From JBMOGA01 sp049318625 (GTDB lineage Bacteria > Pseudomonadota > Alphaproteobacteria > Rhizobiales > Hyphomicrobiaceae): a stretch of 64,000 bases of DNA. The notes under the pieces are model-generated. The model saw only the letters and a list, made by a program, of their open reading frames with translations. It made no database searches and was not told the DNA's origin. Shown here in pieces: positions 28,730-37,439 of the stretch. Position 1 is the first letter of the stretch. Every line of letters begins with the position of its first letter. The stretch is from assembly GCA_049318625.1 (NCBI GenBank), contig JBMOGA010000007.1, positions 1 to 64,000 on the forward strand, in the 5' to 3' direction. The translations under genes were made by a program, and so were the position numbers.

Positions 28730-29119
28730 TCAGCCCCCCGTAGCCTGGGCGCCGATGCGGGCAGTGCCCGTGCGACCGTCGCCGCGCTGCCAGTGGACGC
28801 GATCACCGGACCGGCGGAACTTGTAGCAATGGGTGACGGCATCCAGCCAGACGGTCCAGCGCTGGCAAAGCTGCGCGCCGGAGATCCACCAACGGCCCTT
28901 GTCCTCGGACGCACCGAGATAGTGCCCGAGGCCGCCGCCGCGGCCGACCAGCAAGCCGTTGGACGCATAGACGATCGGCAGGGTGCCGACCGGCGTGTCG
29001 AGATGGACGGTGCGGCCCGAGACCGCCGCCTTCAACGCCTCGCCGGACAGTTCCTCCTGGGCCGCCGCCGGAATGGCCAGGAGGCCGATGAAACCAACCG
29101 CGATAAGCCCACAACGCAT
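28730..29119 (-). CDS. Small exported protein of unknown function
   Basis: A predicted periplasmic protein of 129 residues, with a signal peptide of about 21 residues (MRCGLIAVGFIGLLAIPAAA, cleavage before QEELSG). The mature part has LKAAVSGRTVHLDTPVGTLP, then RGRWW-like DKGRWWISGAQLCQRW and a YKFRR strand, and ends in RTGTARIG. This layout recurs in short exported proteins of alphaproteobacteria, but I know no established function. The two cysteines (AQLCQRW and VTHCYKF) could form a disulfide in the periplasm. The ATG at 29119 has GGAG eight bases upstream and begins the signal peptide; an upstream in-frame start (29140) is less likely. Confidence 0.75.
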   Translation of the reverse strand: MRCGLIAVGFIGLLAIPAAAQEELSGEALKAAVSGRTVHLDTPVGTLPIVYASNGLLVGRGGGLGHYLGASEDKGRWWISGAQLCQRWTVWLDAVTHCYKFRRSGDRVHWQRGDGRTGTARIGAQATGG

Positions 29120-29233
29120 CGTCCGATCTCCGCTCGTCATCTCAGAAGCTTACCGCAGTTGCGAACGCCAGAGACAGCGCGGCGGCGCATCTTTGATCTG
29201 CATCTGTGGATATGTTGCGGCGCATCAATGACG

Positions 29234-29253
29234 AAGGGCGCCGAAGCGCCCTT
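29234..29253 (-). terminator. UUCG-loop hairpin after the 29276 gene
   Basis: AAGGGCGC and GCGCCCTT form a perfect 8-bp stem with a TTCG tetraloop when read on the minus strand, about 22 bases after the stop of the exported-protein gene. There is no long U run, so it may act as a weak terminator or an mRNA 3' stabiliser. Confidence 0.5.
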
Positions 29254-29275
29254 TGACCCGAAAATGGGGCGAAAA

Positions 29276-29614
29276 TCAGAAGCGGTGCTTGATGGAGCCG
29301 CGGATCGTGAGGCCGTCGCTGTCCTGCGGCTCCTCCTCGACCTTCTTAGGTTCGGCGGCTCCATAGAGCAACTCAAGCCCGAAGTTCATCTTGGGGAGGT
29401 CGCCCAGCTTGCCGAGACCCGGTATCGTAACCTCGGTGCCCTTGGCTGAGGGCGGCGCAATGTCAGCCGGAGACAGCTGCGCCGGCACATCAGCGGATTT
29501 GGCAGCGGGCGCACTCGACGGGGCGGGATTCTGGCGCTCTTCCTGGAACGCGAACGCGGCTGTGCTGGCCAGCGCCAACGCCGCTCCCAACACCACCTTC
29601 CTCGACCAAGCCAT
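29276..29614 (-). CDS. Small exported protein of unknown function
   Basis: A 112-residue protein with a clear signal peptide (MAWSRKVVLGAALALASTAAFA, cleavage near residue 22). The mature region is low-complexity and rich in Pro, Ala and Ser (about residues 28-60). It then has IPGLGKLGDLPKMNFGLELLYG and a charged tail ending LTIRGSIKHRF. A C-terminal aromatic Phe after alternating residues resembles the last strand of an outer-membrane beta protein, but the protein is too short for a barrel. The ATG at 29614 has GGGGA six bases upstream; a longer in-frame extension lacks a ribosome site. Function unknown. Confidence 0.75.
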   Translation of the reverse strand: MAWSRKVVLGAALALASTAAFAFQEERQNPAPSSAPAAKSADVPAQLSPADIAPPSAKGTEVTIPGLGKLGDLPKMNFGLELLYGAAEPKKVEEEPQDSDGLTIRGSIKHRF

Positions 29615-29864
29615 ACCACTTCCCCGCAAATCAGCCGTGACGACGCAACGCTGACGATGCTCTATCTGCCTGCTCACGATCCTGTCCGCAAGGATCTGCC
29701 GGCCACACTTAAGGCGCGATGAACGTTTCCCCACCGAATTGTTGTAAAACTGCAATGTGGCCGTACGGCACCAATCGCGCTCACTTGCTCGGGCGGCTAC
29801 GATGCCCTTGTCGGGTTGCGGCTGCCGCGGGGCGCCAGGGTTCAGTTTTCACAGGTGGTAACGG

Positions 29865-31644
29865 ATGACAACCAGTCTGCGCCGGGCGCGCGTGCAAAGC
29901 CTCGAATTCCTGCGCCGGTCCGAGAGTGCGCGCGAACAGGGGCTGGTGGAGGGGGCTTGTCGCTTTCTCGACCAAGCCATATCAGCCGACCCCAAGTTCG
30001 GGGCCGCCTATCTCGCGCGCGGATTCGCATCTCACCGCCGGGCGCATTGGCGAGGCGATCGTCGACCTATCGACGGCATCGGGCCTGGACGGCGGAACAC
30101 GCGCGGCAGAAGGGCTTTCGCGATTGCTCAGTGTGTTCCAGCTCGACGACCCCTCCGACATCAATCGCCGAGGCTTACTCGCGGCGCTGTCCGTGCCGAC
30201 GTGCGCGCATCAACCGATCGTCAACACCGCGCTGGCCATGTGGCAGCGCACACCGGCGATTGCTGCGGCGCTGTCAGAAGGGGGCGCGGCGGCCGGATTG
30301 CTGACCAAGTCTACCGGAGCCCTCGCCGATCCGCTGCTGTTGCGATCGTTGGCCAGCGGCCTCGTCACCGATATCGCGACCGAGCGGTTGCTTACCGCAC
30401 TGCGGCGGGGCCTACTGCTGGATGCCGGCGGGCGACTGCTCGAAGACAAACGGCTCATGGAATTGGCCCTCGCTTTGCTGCAGCAGGGGTGGCTCAACGA
30501 GCATGTCTGGGAGGAGACGCCGGTCGAGACCGCGGCGCTCGCCGCATTCGCCGACCAAATGGAGGCAAAAAAAGACGATCTGGAGCGGTCGCGGCAACTG
30601 CTCCTGCGCACGCTGTATCGTCCGCTGGCTGATCTCAACCTCGATCTGGCGGCGGCCAAGAGACTGAAGCCGCGGGCATTTCGCGACTTGGTCGTCGCCG
30701 AGGTGACGGTGCGGGACGAGGAGGCGCGCCATGCTGCCGACATCCCGCGGTTCGGCCAGATTGCCGATCCGACGTCCGTTCGGGTCGCTGCCCAGTACGA
30801 GGGCAACCCCTACCCGCGCTGGCAATCGCTGAACGTTCCGGTGGCCGGCAGTCTCGTCCGCGCGATCGAGGGGTTTGCGGGAGCGGACGTGCGCGCGCGG
30901 CTATCGGCCCCCTTCGACGTGCTGATCGCCGGTTGCGGGACGGGCCAGCACGCGATCCGCTCCGCGCTCGGCTATGGCGCGCAGGCGCGGGTGACGGCCA
31001 TCGATCTGTCCCGCGCGAGCCTCGCCTATGCCCGGCGCATGGCCGCCCGCTACGTGCCGGACCAGATCTCGTTTCGCCAGGGCGACATCCTCGAGGTTTC
31101 GGCGTTGGGGCAGACATTCGACGTCATCGAAGCGGTGGGCGTGCTGCACCACATGGAGGATCCGGTTGCCGGACTGCGCACCCTGCACCGGTGCCTCAGT
31201 CCCGGCGGGCTCATGCATCTCGGGCTGTACAGTACCATCGCACGGACCAATATCGCAGTGCTTCGGCAAGATCCCGACTGGCCGGGACCAACGGCAAATG
31301 ATTCAAACGCGCGGTCTTACCGGGCTCGGTTGAGCCGGTGCCGCCGCCCCGAAAGCGGGACCGACATTTTGACTTCGGAAGACTTTTATGCGGTCAGCAG
31401 TTTCCGGGATCTCGTTTTGCACGCCCGCGAGCACACGTTCCGGGCCGAAGAGATCGGACGCCTTCTGGCGGAATTGGGGCTTGCCTTCCAGGGCGTGACC
31501 GTGGCGCCGACAGTCCGGGCGGCATTCTCCCAGCGATTCCCGGCGGCGGGATGGCCCGGGACGCTCGACGACTGGGCCGCGTTCGAAGAGGAGAACCCGC
31601 GCACCTTCGACGGGATGTTTACCTTCTGGTGTCGGAAGACCTGA
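29865..31644 (+). pseudogene. TPR-containing SAM-dependent methyltransferase, frame broken near 30020
   Basis: Two frames together make one protein of about 590 residues. The N-terminal frame starts at ATG 29865, with AGGTGG six bases upstream. It reads as a TPR segment ending ISADPKFGAAYLARG at 30023. The TPR then continues in the +1 frame as HLTAGRIGEAIVDLSTASG and stays open to the stop at 31644. The second frame holds the family block VRVAAQYEGNPYPRW, SAM motif I VLIAGCGTGQHAIRSA, and GVLHHMEDPVAGLRTLHRCL. TPR spacing suggests a two-base loss, or equally one inserted base, around 30020-30035. A sequencing error would restore an intact gene. Such proteins are annotated as methyltransferases of unknown substrate. 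Confidence 0.65.
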
Positions 31645-31663
31645 ACTGTCTATAATACGCCAA

Positions 31664-31687
31664 GAGCCGCCGGTTTCCCGGCGGCTC
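31664..31687. terminator. Strong hairpin between the methyltransferase and porin 1 (convergent)
   Basis: GAGCCGCCGG and CCGGCGGCTC form a perfect 10-bp stem around a TTTC loop, 20 bases after the methyltransferase stop and 25 bases after the porin stop on the other strand. It could serve both genes. U runs on either side are short. Confidence 0.6.
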
Positions 31688-31709
31688 CCAAACTTCAGGC
31701 TCTGTAGCG

Positions 31710-32939
31710 CGATCAGAACTGGATGCGCATGCCGCCCATGACCACGTCGGCGTCGGTGCCACGGTTCGAACCAACCTGGTTCGGACCAATCGCATCGACC
31801 TCATACCGGCGGTAGTTCAGGTAGATATCGGCGGAAGCCGCGGCGATGTATTGGTTCACGCCGAGGCCGAACCAGTTGCCGTCACGACGAGCAGCGTTGT
31901 TCAGACCCGTATCGACGCCAGCAGCCGAAATGGCGGTGTCATAGTTGACCTCACCGTACTCCGCGTACAGGATCGTGTTGCCGATGCCGAAGAAGTTGCG
32001 CTGGATACCACCCTGGATCCAGAAGGCATCGCGGTCGCGAGACTGCTCATCGAAGTCATACGTGCCGTAGCCGCCCGACATGTAGAGACCGGTCGGAACG
32101 TGCATGACCGAGCCCGAGGTCATGAAGGCCTCGGCGTCGACGCCAGCCGAACCCGCAGCACCCGTCACGAGGTTCTGCGTGTCGTTCTCCTTGCGGTAGC
32201 CGACAGCGGCCGCGATGCGGATGCCGTTGAACTCACCGGCGTAACGAAGCGCGACGTCCCAGAACTCGTCGCTGTCGCAAGTGAACGCAGAGGTGCCAGC
32301 CTGGCAGTTGTTGGCCCGAACGGCGACGTCAGCACCGCGAGCGTCCTGGTCCTTATGACCATAGCCGGCGCTAAAGACGAAGCCAGCAAGGGTTGGCGAT
32401 GTGTAGTAGATGCCCTGGCGGCGCGAGCCGTCAATGCCGTTGGCGAAGCTGTCGAAGGCCGCGCCAAGGAAGCGATGGCCCTCGTCGGCGTCACCAGCCG
32501 GATTGATGCCGTTGACGGCCGCGAGGTTGACTTCGAAGGCGCCGTCCGTCGAGACCGACGTCTGGCCGAGGGCGATGGTGCCCAGCGACTTCGACTGCAG
32601 GCGGACGACGTTGTGGCGGATCTGGAAGAATGCGCCCGAGTCCGTCTCGACGTTGTCCTGACCGCTGGTGTTGCGGCCAAAGTTCTCGGCGATGCCGACT
32701 TCGATCAGGTAGCTGGCCGTCAGATCAGACGTGATCTTGGCGTCGCCCCTAAAGCCGAAACGCGAGACGGAGTTCGTGTTGTCGCGAACCGTCATCTGGC
32801 CGGGCCGATACGCGTCAGCGCGGTCGCTGTTGTGCCAGACGATCGCCTTGTTGACCTGACCGTAAACCGTCAGGCTGACCTTGCGGTTGCCCTTGCGCGC
32901 CGTGGTGGCCTCGAGCTCAGCAACGCGCTCCTCGAGATC
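31710..32939. repeat. 1.23-kb repeat unit A (porin body)
   Basis: This unit matches 33509-34738 base for base wherever I compared them, at a constant offset of 1799. Translations in several frames, including non-coding ones, are also identical. Identity starts three bases before the stop codon and ends abruptly at GAGATC inside the signal-peptide-proximal region. Confidence 0.9.
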
Positions 32940-33050
32940 AACGCAGCAGTTGCCACCGAGGTCGGCAGCGTAGGCGCCCGTCGCGACCACCGAGGCGATC
33001 GCAGCCAGGGCCAAGCGACTCGTCGTCGTCTTCATGAGTCCCCCAGTCAT
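31713..33050 (-). CDS. Outer-membrane porin (copy 1 of a tandem pair)
   Basis: Alphaproteobacterial general porin, 445 residues, forming a beta-barrel channel in the outer membrane. The ATG at 33050 is supported by GGAGA upstream and by the match to copy 2. The signal peptide is MTGGLMKTTTSRLALAAIAS...AYA with cleavage before ADLGGN. After NCC there is a short coiled-coil stretch (DLEERVAELEATTARKGNRK), then the barrel from VSLTVYGQVNKAIVW, and it ends in the typical Phe (GGMRIQF). From 31710 to 32939 its DNA appears identical to copy 2 at 33509-34738; only the signal-peptide region and the upstream DNA differ. Confidence 0.95.
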   Translation of the reverse strand: MTGGLMKTTTSRLALAAIASVVATGAYAADLGGNCCVDLEERVAELEATTARKGNRKVSLTVYGQVNKAIVWHNSDRADAYRPGQMTVRDNTNSVSRFGFRGDAKITSDLTASYLIEVGIAENFGRNTSGQDNVETDSGAFFQIRHNVVRLQSKSLGTIALGQTSVSTDGAFEVNLAAVNGINPAGDADEGHRFLGAAFDSFANGIDGSRRQGIYYTSPTLAGFVFSAGYGHKDQDARGADVAVRANNCQAGTSAFTCDSDEFWDVALRYAGEFNGIRIAAAVGYRKENDTQNLVTGAAGSAGVDAEAFMTSGSVMHVPTGLYMSGGYGTYDFDEQSRDRDAFWIQGGIQRNFFGIGNTILYAEYGEVNYDTAISAAGVDTGLNNAARRDGNWFGLGVNQYIAAASADIYLNYRRYEVDAIGPNQVGSNRGTDADVVMGGMRIQF

Positions 33051-33448
33051 ATTGAGTCTCCACTCTGTTATGTCTGAATTCGGCAGAAGGCAGCACGCGC
33101 TGCCCGGCGGCTTGACCGTGTCACGACGGAGACATACGCACGCGCGTGAGCGCACGTGGCTCCGACGAAACGCGAAACGCGGGGACGCAACAGATACGGT
33201 ACTGGTTACTGGGAGTGCGGCTCGACTTGCGCCGGGCTTGCCTTCTGCAGCGCGAGGCAACTGACCGTCACCTCAGGCGCCGGGGGTGGTCCCCCTTGCC
33301 GCACGACTCTGAACTGGAGTTATGGGTAATCCAGCGCGGCGCCCTCGGCAAACGATGGTTGGCGCAGCGGCGCACTTGCCCGTGAATACGTGACATTCAT
33401 GCCACAAAATGCGGCAGGGACACAGCGCGCTCGTGGGGTTTGGGGATC
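33051..33448. other. Upstream region of porin 1
   Basis: This is 398 bases without a supported gene between the start of porin 1 and the terminator of porin 2. It must contain the porin 1 promoter (minus strand). A small GGGGG-TGGT-CCCCC hairpin lies at 33282-33295. The sequence is unrelated to the region above porin 2 as far as I can align by eye, so the two porins probably answer to different signals. No operator was recognised. Confidence 0.55.
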
Positions 33449-33484
33449 AAAAAAATGCAAAAGGGCCGCCCGTAGGCGGCCCTT
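33449..33484 (-). terminator. Rho-independent terminator of porin 2
   Basis: On the minus strand, AAGGGCCGCC and GGCGGCCCTT form a 10-bp stem with a TACG loop, followed by TTGCA and seven T. It starts about 28 bases after the stop of porin 2. Stem, loop and U run are all present. Confidence 0.8.
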
Positions 33485-33508
33485 CGGCACATAAGATCGT
33501 TCCGAAAT

Positions 33509-34738
33509 CGATCAGAACTGGATGCGCATGCCGCCCATGACCACGTCGGCGTCGGTGCCACGGTTCGAACCAACCTGGTTCGGACCAATCGCATCGACCT
33601 CATACCGGCGGTAGTTCAGGTAGATATCGGCGGAAGCCGCGGCGATGTATTGGTTCACGCCGAGGCCGAACCAGTTGCCGTCACGACGAGCAGCGTTGTT
33701 CAGACCCGTATCGACGCCAGCAGCCGAAATGGCGGTGTCATAGTTGACCTCACCGTACTCCGCGTACAGGATCGTGTTGCCGATGCCGAAGAAGTTGCGC
33801 TGGATACCACCCTGGATCCAGAAGGCATCGCGGTCGCGAGACTGCTCATCGAAGTCATACGTGCCGTAGCCGCCCGACATGTAGAGACCGGTCGGAACGT
33901 GCATGACCGAGCCCGAGGTCATGAAGGCCTCGGCGTCGACGCCAGCCGAACCCGCAGCACCCGTCACGAGGTTCTGCGTGTCGTTCTCCTTGCGGTAGCC
34001 GACAGCGGCCGCGATGCGGATGCCGTTGAACTCACCGGCGTAACGAAGCGCGACGTCCCAGAACTCGTCGCTGTCGCAAGTGAACGCAGAGGTGCCAGCC
34101 TGGCAGTTGTTGGCCCGAACGGCGACGTCAGCACCGCGAGCGTCCTGGTCCTTATGACCATAGCCGGCGCTAAAGACGAAGCCAGCAAGGGTTGGCGATG
34201 TGTAGTAGATGCCCTGGCGGCGCGAGCCGTCAATGCCGTTGGCGAAGCTGTCGAAGGCCGCGCCAAGGAAGCGATGGCCCTCGTCGGCGTCACCAGCCGG
34301 ATTGATGCCGTTGACGGCCGCGAGGTTGACTTCGAAGGCGCCGTCCGTCGAGACCGACGTCTGGCCGAGGGCGATGGTGCCCAGCGACTTCGACTGCAGG
34401 CGGACGACGTTGTGGCGGATCTGGAAGAATGCGCCCGAGTCCGTCTCGACGTTGTCCTGACCGCTGGTGTTGCGGCCAAAGTTCTCGGCGATGCCGACTT
34501 CGATCAGGTAGCTGGCCGTCAGATCAGACGTGATCTTGGCGTCGCCCCTAAAGCCGAAACGCGAGACGGAGTTCGTGTTGTCGCGAACCGTCATCTGGCC
34601 GGGCCGATACGCGTCAGCGCGGTCGCTGTTGTGCCAGACGATCGCCTTGTTGACCTGACCGTAAACCGTCAGGCTGACCTTGCGGTTGCCCTTGCGCGCC
34701 GTGGTGGCCTCGAGCTCAGCAACGCGCTCCTCGAGATC
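33509..34738. repeat. 1.23-kb repeat unit B (porin body)
   Basis: Second copy of the unit at 31710-32939, in direct orientation. The flanks differ: the base before the unit, the terminator and the upstream DNA are not shared. Confidence 0.9.
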
Positions 34739-34849
34739 TGCACAGCAGTTGCCGCCGAGATCGGCAGCTTGGGCGGAAACGCCACCCACGACAGCAGCCG
34801 CGGCGACGAGCGCCAGGCGGCTAGTAGACTTCAGGAGTCCCCCGAACAT
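33512..34849 (-). CDS. Outer-membrane porin (copy 2 of a tandem pair)
   Basis: Second general porin of 445 residues. The mature protein is the same as copy 1 except near its start (NCCADLEERV against NCCVDLEERV). The signal peptide is distinct: MFGGLLKSTSRLALVAAAA...AQA, cleaved before ADLGGN. The ATG at 34849 has GGAGAG six bases upstream. The gene has its own strong terminator and its own 386-base upstream region. Because the exported protein is nearly unchanged while promoter and leader differ, the pair looks like one product under two controls. Recent duplication or gene conversion explains the identity. Confidence 0.95.
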   Translation of the reverse strand: MFGGLLKSTSRLALVAAAAVVGGVSAQAADLGGNCCADLEERVAELEATTARKGNRKVSLTVYGQVNKAIVWHNSDRADAYRPGQMTVRDNTNSVSRFGFRGDAKITSDLTASYLIEVGIAENFGRNTSGQDNVETDSGAFFQIRHNVVRLQSKSLGTIALGQTSVSTDGAFEVNLAAVNGINPAGDADEGHRFLGAAFDSFANGIDGSRRQGIYYTSPTLAGFVFSAGYGHKDQDARGADVAVRANNCQAGTSAFTCDSDEFWDVALRYAGEFNGIRIAAAVGYRKENDTQNLVTGAAGSAGVDAEAFMTSGSVMHVPTGLYMSGGYGTYDFDEQSRDRDAFWIQGGIQRNFFGIGNTILYAEYGEVNYDTAISAAGVDTGLNNAARRDGNWFGLGVNQYIAAASADIYLNYRRYEVDAIGPNQVGSNRGTDADVVMGGMRIQF

Positions 34850-35235
34850 TTGACTCTCTCCGTTACTTTGACCCTACCGGAACTCAACCGATCGACTGAG
34901 AACCGCCTCGCTTGGCTACCCCGGGACGCCTTTACTGCCCGCACCAGCCTCGCTCGACGTCTGGCTTACCGAACCCTTACCCAACCGTAAACAGCAAACG
35001 GCGCCGATCTGTTGCCTTCTTGGTGGCACGTGGCGCAATGGACACACACGAATCGTGGCGTACCGTGAGTCGCGCGAGGATTTCCGTGGATTGGCCATAA
35101 CAGCCATTCATGTGACAAGGATTCATTGCTCTGGCTCGGTTTCCCCGTTGCTCGCAGCCCCGCGACCAAGCTGCACGGGACAGCGGCTGCGGGCCGTCCT
35201 ACAGAACGTGGCGTCGGAGAGGCGAGGCGGATGCG
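34850..35235. other. Divergent intergenic region between porin 2 and the FAD monooxygenase
   Basis: This 386-base region has lower GC in places and holds the porin 2 promoter (minus) and the promoter of the 35236 gene (plus). The plus-strand gene has GAGG eight bases before its ATG. I see no RNA gene, repeat or clear -35/-10 pair. Confidence 0.55.
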
Positions 35236-36438
35236 ATGACCGAGGCGGTCGACATCATCGTGGTCGGGGCCGGCCCGTCGGGATTGGCGGCCGGGTGCGC
35301 GCTGGCCGCGGCGGGTGTATCCGTGGTGGTGGCCGGGCCGCCGGCGCCGGCCGGGGCCGACCGCGAGGGCCGTACAGCGGCTCTGTTTCCCGAGGCACTC
35401 GGCGTGCTCGACGCCATCGGCGCCTGGGGTGACGTCGCCGCGCTGTCCGCGCCGATCGCAGGCATCCGCATCGTCGACGACATGGGCCGGCTGCTGCGGG
35501 CTCCCGAGGTGCGCTTCGATGGCGCCGATACCGGGCTTGCGGTTCTGGCGCAGAACGTTCCGAACGGCGCACTGCTGCAGGCCCTTGAGCGGCGTGCCGA
35601 GGGCCTCGCGACGCTTCAACGGCGGCCCGAAGCCGCGACCGTTATCGCGTCCGACGCGACGGGCGTGACGGTGCAACTGGCCGGCGGGCCGTCCCTGCGG
35701 GCCAGTCTCGTCGTCGCAGCCGACGGCCGGCGCTCGATGGCACGGGCCGCCGCCGGGATCGATGTGGACGAGTGGCGGTACGAGCAGGCGGCGATCACCA
35801 CCGCTTTCGCCCATTCCCGGCCGCACGGCGGCGTCTCGACCGAGTTCCACCGGCCGGCGGGGCCGTTCACCGTCATTCCCCTGCCGGGCAACCGCTCGGC
35901 ACTGGTCTGGCTCGACACGCCCGCCGAGGCGGAGCGGCTGGTGGCCCTCGACGATGCGGCTTTTTGCGCCATCGTGCAGGAGCGCCTCAACGGGCTTCTC
36001 GGCGCCGTGCGCTCGGTCAATCCGCGGGTGCGTTATCCCATGGGCGGGCTGATCGCGTCCAAGCGGGGGGCACGGCGCATCGCGCTGGTCGGCGAGACGG
36101 CGCATGCGTTCCCGCCGATCGGGGCCCAAGGGCTCAATCTTACGCTGCGAGACATCGCGGAGTTGGCTCGGCTGGTGGTGGCCGCACAGGCCGACGGAAC
36201 CGATATCGGCGCGGATTCGGTACTTGCGGCCTACGATACAGCGCGCTCCGGCGATGTGGCACGGCGGGTCTACGGCGTGGATCTGCTCAATCGGAGCCTG
36301 CTGGCGGGGCCGTTGGTCGGGCTCGCACGGGGCGCCGGGTTACATGTGTTGCATGCGGTCCCGGCACTGAAGCGTTTCGCCATGCGGCAAGGCTATGGGG
36401 CGGCCGAAGTTGCCGGCCGAGTCTCCTCGACACCATGA
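35236..36438 (+). CDS. UbiH/UbiF-family FAD-dependent monooxygenase
   Basis: Flavoprotein hydroxylase of 400 residues, likely acting on an aromatic ring such as a ubiquinone precursor. The Rossmann motif GAGPSG is at 11-16 and the DG motif at 163-164 (AADGRRSMAR). The flavin/ribityl motif is GETAHAFPPIGAQGLN at 286-301, where Glu replaces the usual Asp; GE is frequent in alphaproteobacterial UbiH-type proteins. The C-terminal segment LLAGPLVGLARGAGLHVLHAVP is hydrophobic and may lie on the membrane. The gene overlaps the following acyltransferase by ATGA. The exact position hydroxylated cannot be told; other class A flavin hydroxylases are possible. Confidence 0.85.
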   Translation: MTEAVDIIVVGAGPSGLAAGCALAAAGVSVVVAGPPAPAGADREGRTAALFPEALGVLDAIGAWGDVAALSAPIAGIRIVDDMGRLLRAPEVRFDGADTGLAVLAQNVPNGALLQALERRAEGLATLQRRPEAATVIASDATGVTVQLAGGPSLRASLVVAADGRRSMARAAAGIDVDEWRYEQAAITTAFAHSRPHGGVSTEFHRPAGPFTVIPLPGNRSALVWLDTPAEAERLVALDDAAFCAIVQERLNGLLGAVRSVNPRVRYPMGGLIASKRGARRIALVGETAHAFPPIGAQGLNLTLRDIAELARLVVAAQADGTDIGADSVLAAYDTARSGDVARRVYGVDLLNRSLLAGPLVGLARGAGLHVLHAVPALKRFAMRQGYGAAEVAGRVSSTP

Positions 36439-37343
36439 ACAGCCTCAGAGACCTTCAATTCCGGCTCGAGTATGCCTTGCTGCGGCTGATCATCGGGATG
36501 GTGCGGATGTTTCCGCTCGACGGCGCGGTTTGGCTGTCGGCCAAGGCGTGGCGGCGGCTGGCCCCGATCATCGCCCGCAAGCGCCACAATCGGGCGCTGG
36601 CCAACGTGGCGATCGCGTTCCCCGAACTCGACGCCGGGGCCCGCCGGCGCATCGTGCTGGCCCATTGGGAAAACCTCGGGCGGGTGATGGCCGAAACGAT
36701 GCAGCTCGACCGCGTTCTGAGCGACCCGAGCCGCATCGAGATCACCAGCACGGAGATCTTCGCCCGCTACGGGAGCAAGCTCGGTGCCGCGGTCGGCGTC
36801 TCGCTCCACATGGGCAACTGGGAGCTCGCGATCTGGCCGTTCGTGCAGGCGGGCGCCAATCCGGCCGCCGTCTACCGCTCGGTCAACAATCCGTATGTCG
36901 ACCGCTATCTGCGGGACCAGCGGCGCGATCTCTATCCGGGCGGGCTGCTCGGCCGCGGGCGCGTCGAGGGCGATCATGGCGAGAGCCAGAAGACGGCGCG
37001 GGTCATCACCGATTTCGTCCGGCGCGGCGGGCGCCTCGGCATGGTCTGCGATCTCTACGACCGCACCGGCATCGAGGTGCCGTTCTTCGGCAAGCCAGCC
37101 AAGACGCAGGCGATCGCGGCGATGATCGGGCGGCGGGTCGGGGCGCGGATCTGGATGGCGCGGTGCCTGCGCATCGGCACCGCCAGCCGGTTCCGCATCG
37201 AACTCAAGGAGCTGAAGGTGCCGCGAACCGCCAACCAAGGCGACGATATCCGCGCCGTGATGGTCGAGATGCAGCGGCAGTACGAGACGTGGATTCGCGA
37301 AGCCCCGGAGCAATGGATGTGGTCGAATCGGCGCTGGAGCTGA
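36435..37343 (+). CDS. Lysophospholipid acyltransferase family, LpxL/HtrB-like
   Basis: Inner-membrane acyltransferase of 302 residues from the lipid A late-acyltransferase family, which moves a fatty acyl chain onto lipid A or a related lipid. The catalytic motif HMGNWE (His125-x4-Glu130) is present. An N-terminal amphipathic or membrane helix (LEYALLRLIIGMVRMF) precedes it, and YRSVNNPYVDRYLRDQR is the substrate-site block. The ATG overlaps the stop of the monooxygenase gene (ATGA, 36435-36438). The family includes lauroyl, myristoyl and ornithine-lipid acyltransferases, so the acceptor is uncertain. Its coupling to a flavin hydroxylase is unexplained. Confidence 0.88.
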   Translation: MNSLRDLQFRLEYALLRLIIGMVRMFPLDGAVWLSAKAWRRLAPIIARKRHNRALANVAIAFPELDAGARRRIVLAHWENLGRVMAETMQLDRVLSDPSRIEITSTEIFARYGSKLGAAVGVSLHMGNWELAIWPFVQAGANPAAVYRSVNNPYVDRYLRDQRRDLYPGGLLGRGRVEGDHGESQKTARVITDFVRRGGRLGMVCDLYDRTGIEVPFFGKPAKTQAIAAMIGRRVGARIWMARCLRIGTASRFRIELKELKVPRTANQGDDIRAVMVEMQRQYETWIREAPEQWMWSNRRWS

Positions 37344-37439
37344 TCCGACGACCGGATCGGCGGCCTGCTGCACCGCAACAATCTGACGATTGACCATGCC
37401 GGCCGGCGCTCTAGAGTTCGCGCAAGCTGAGGAGATCCC

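Noticed and set aside
31651..31656. Perfect TATAAT just after the methyltransferase stop
   Set aside because: No -35 element at a fitting distance and no plus-strand gene downstream; it lies beside a convergent terminator.
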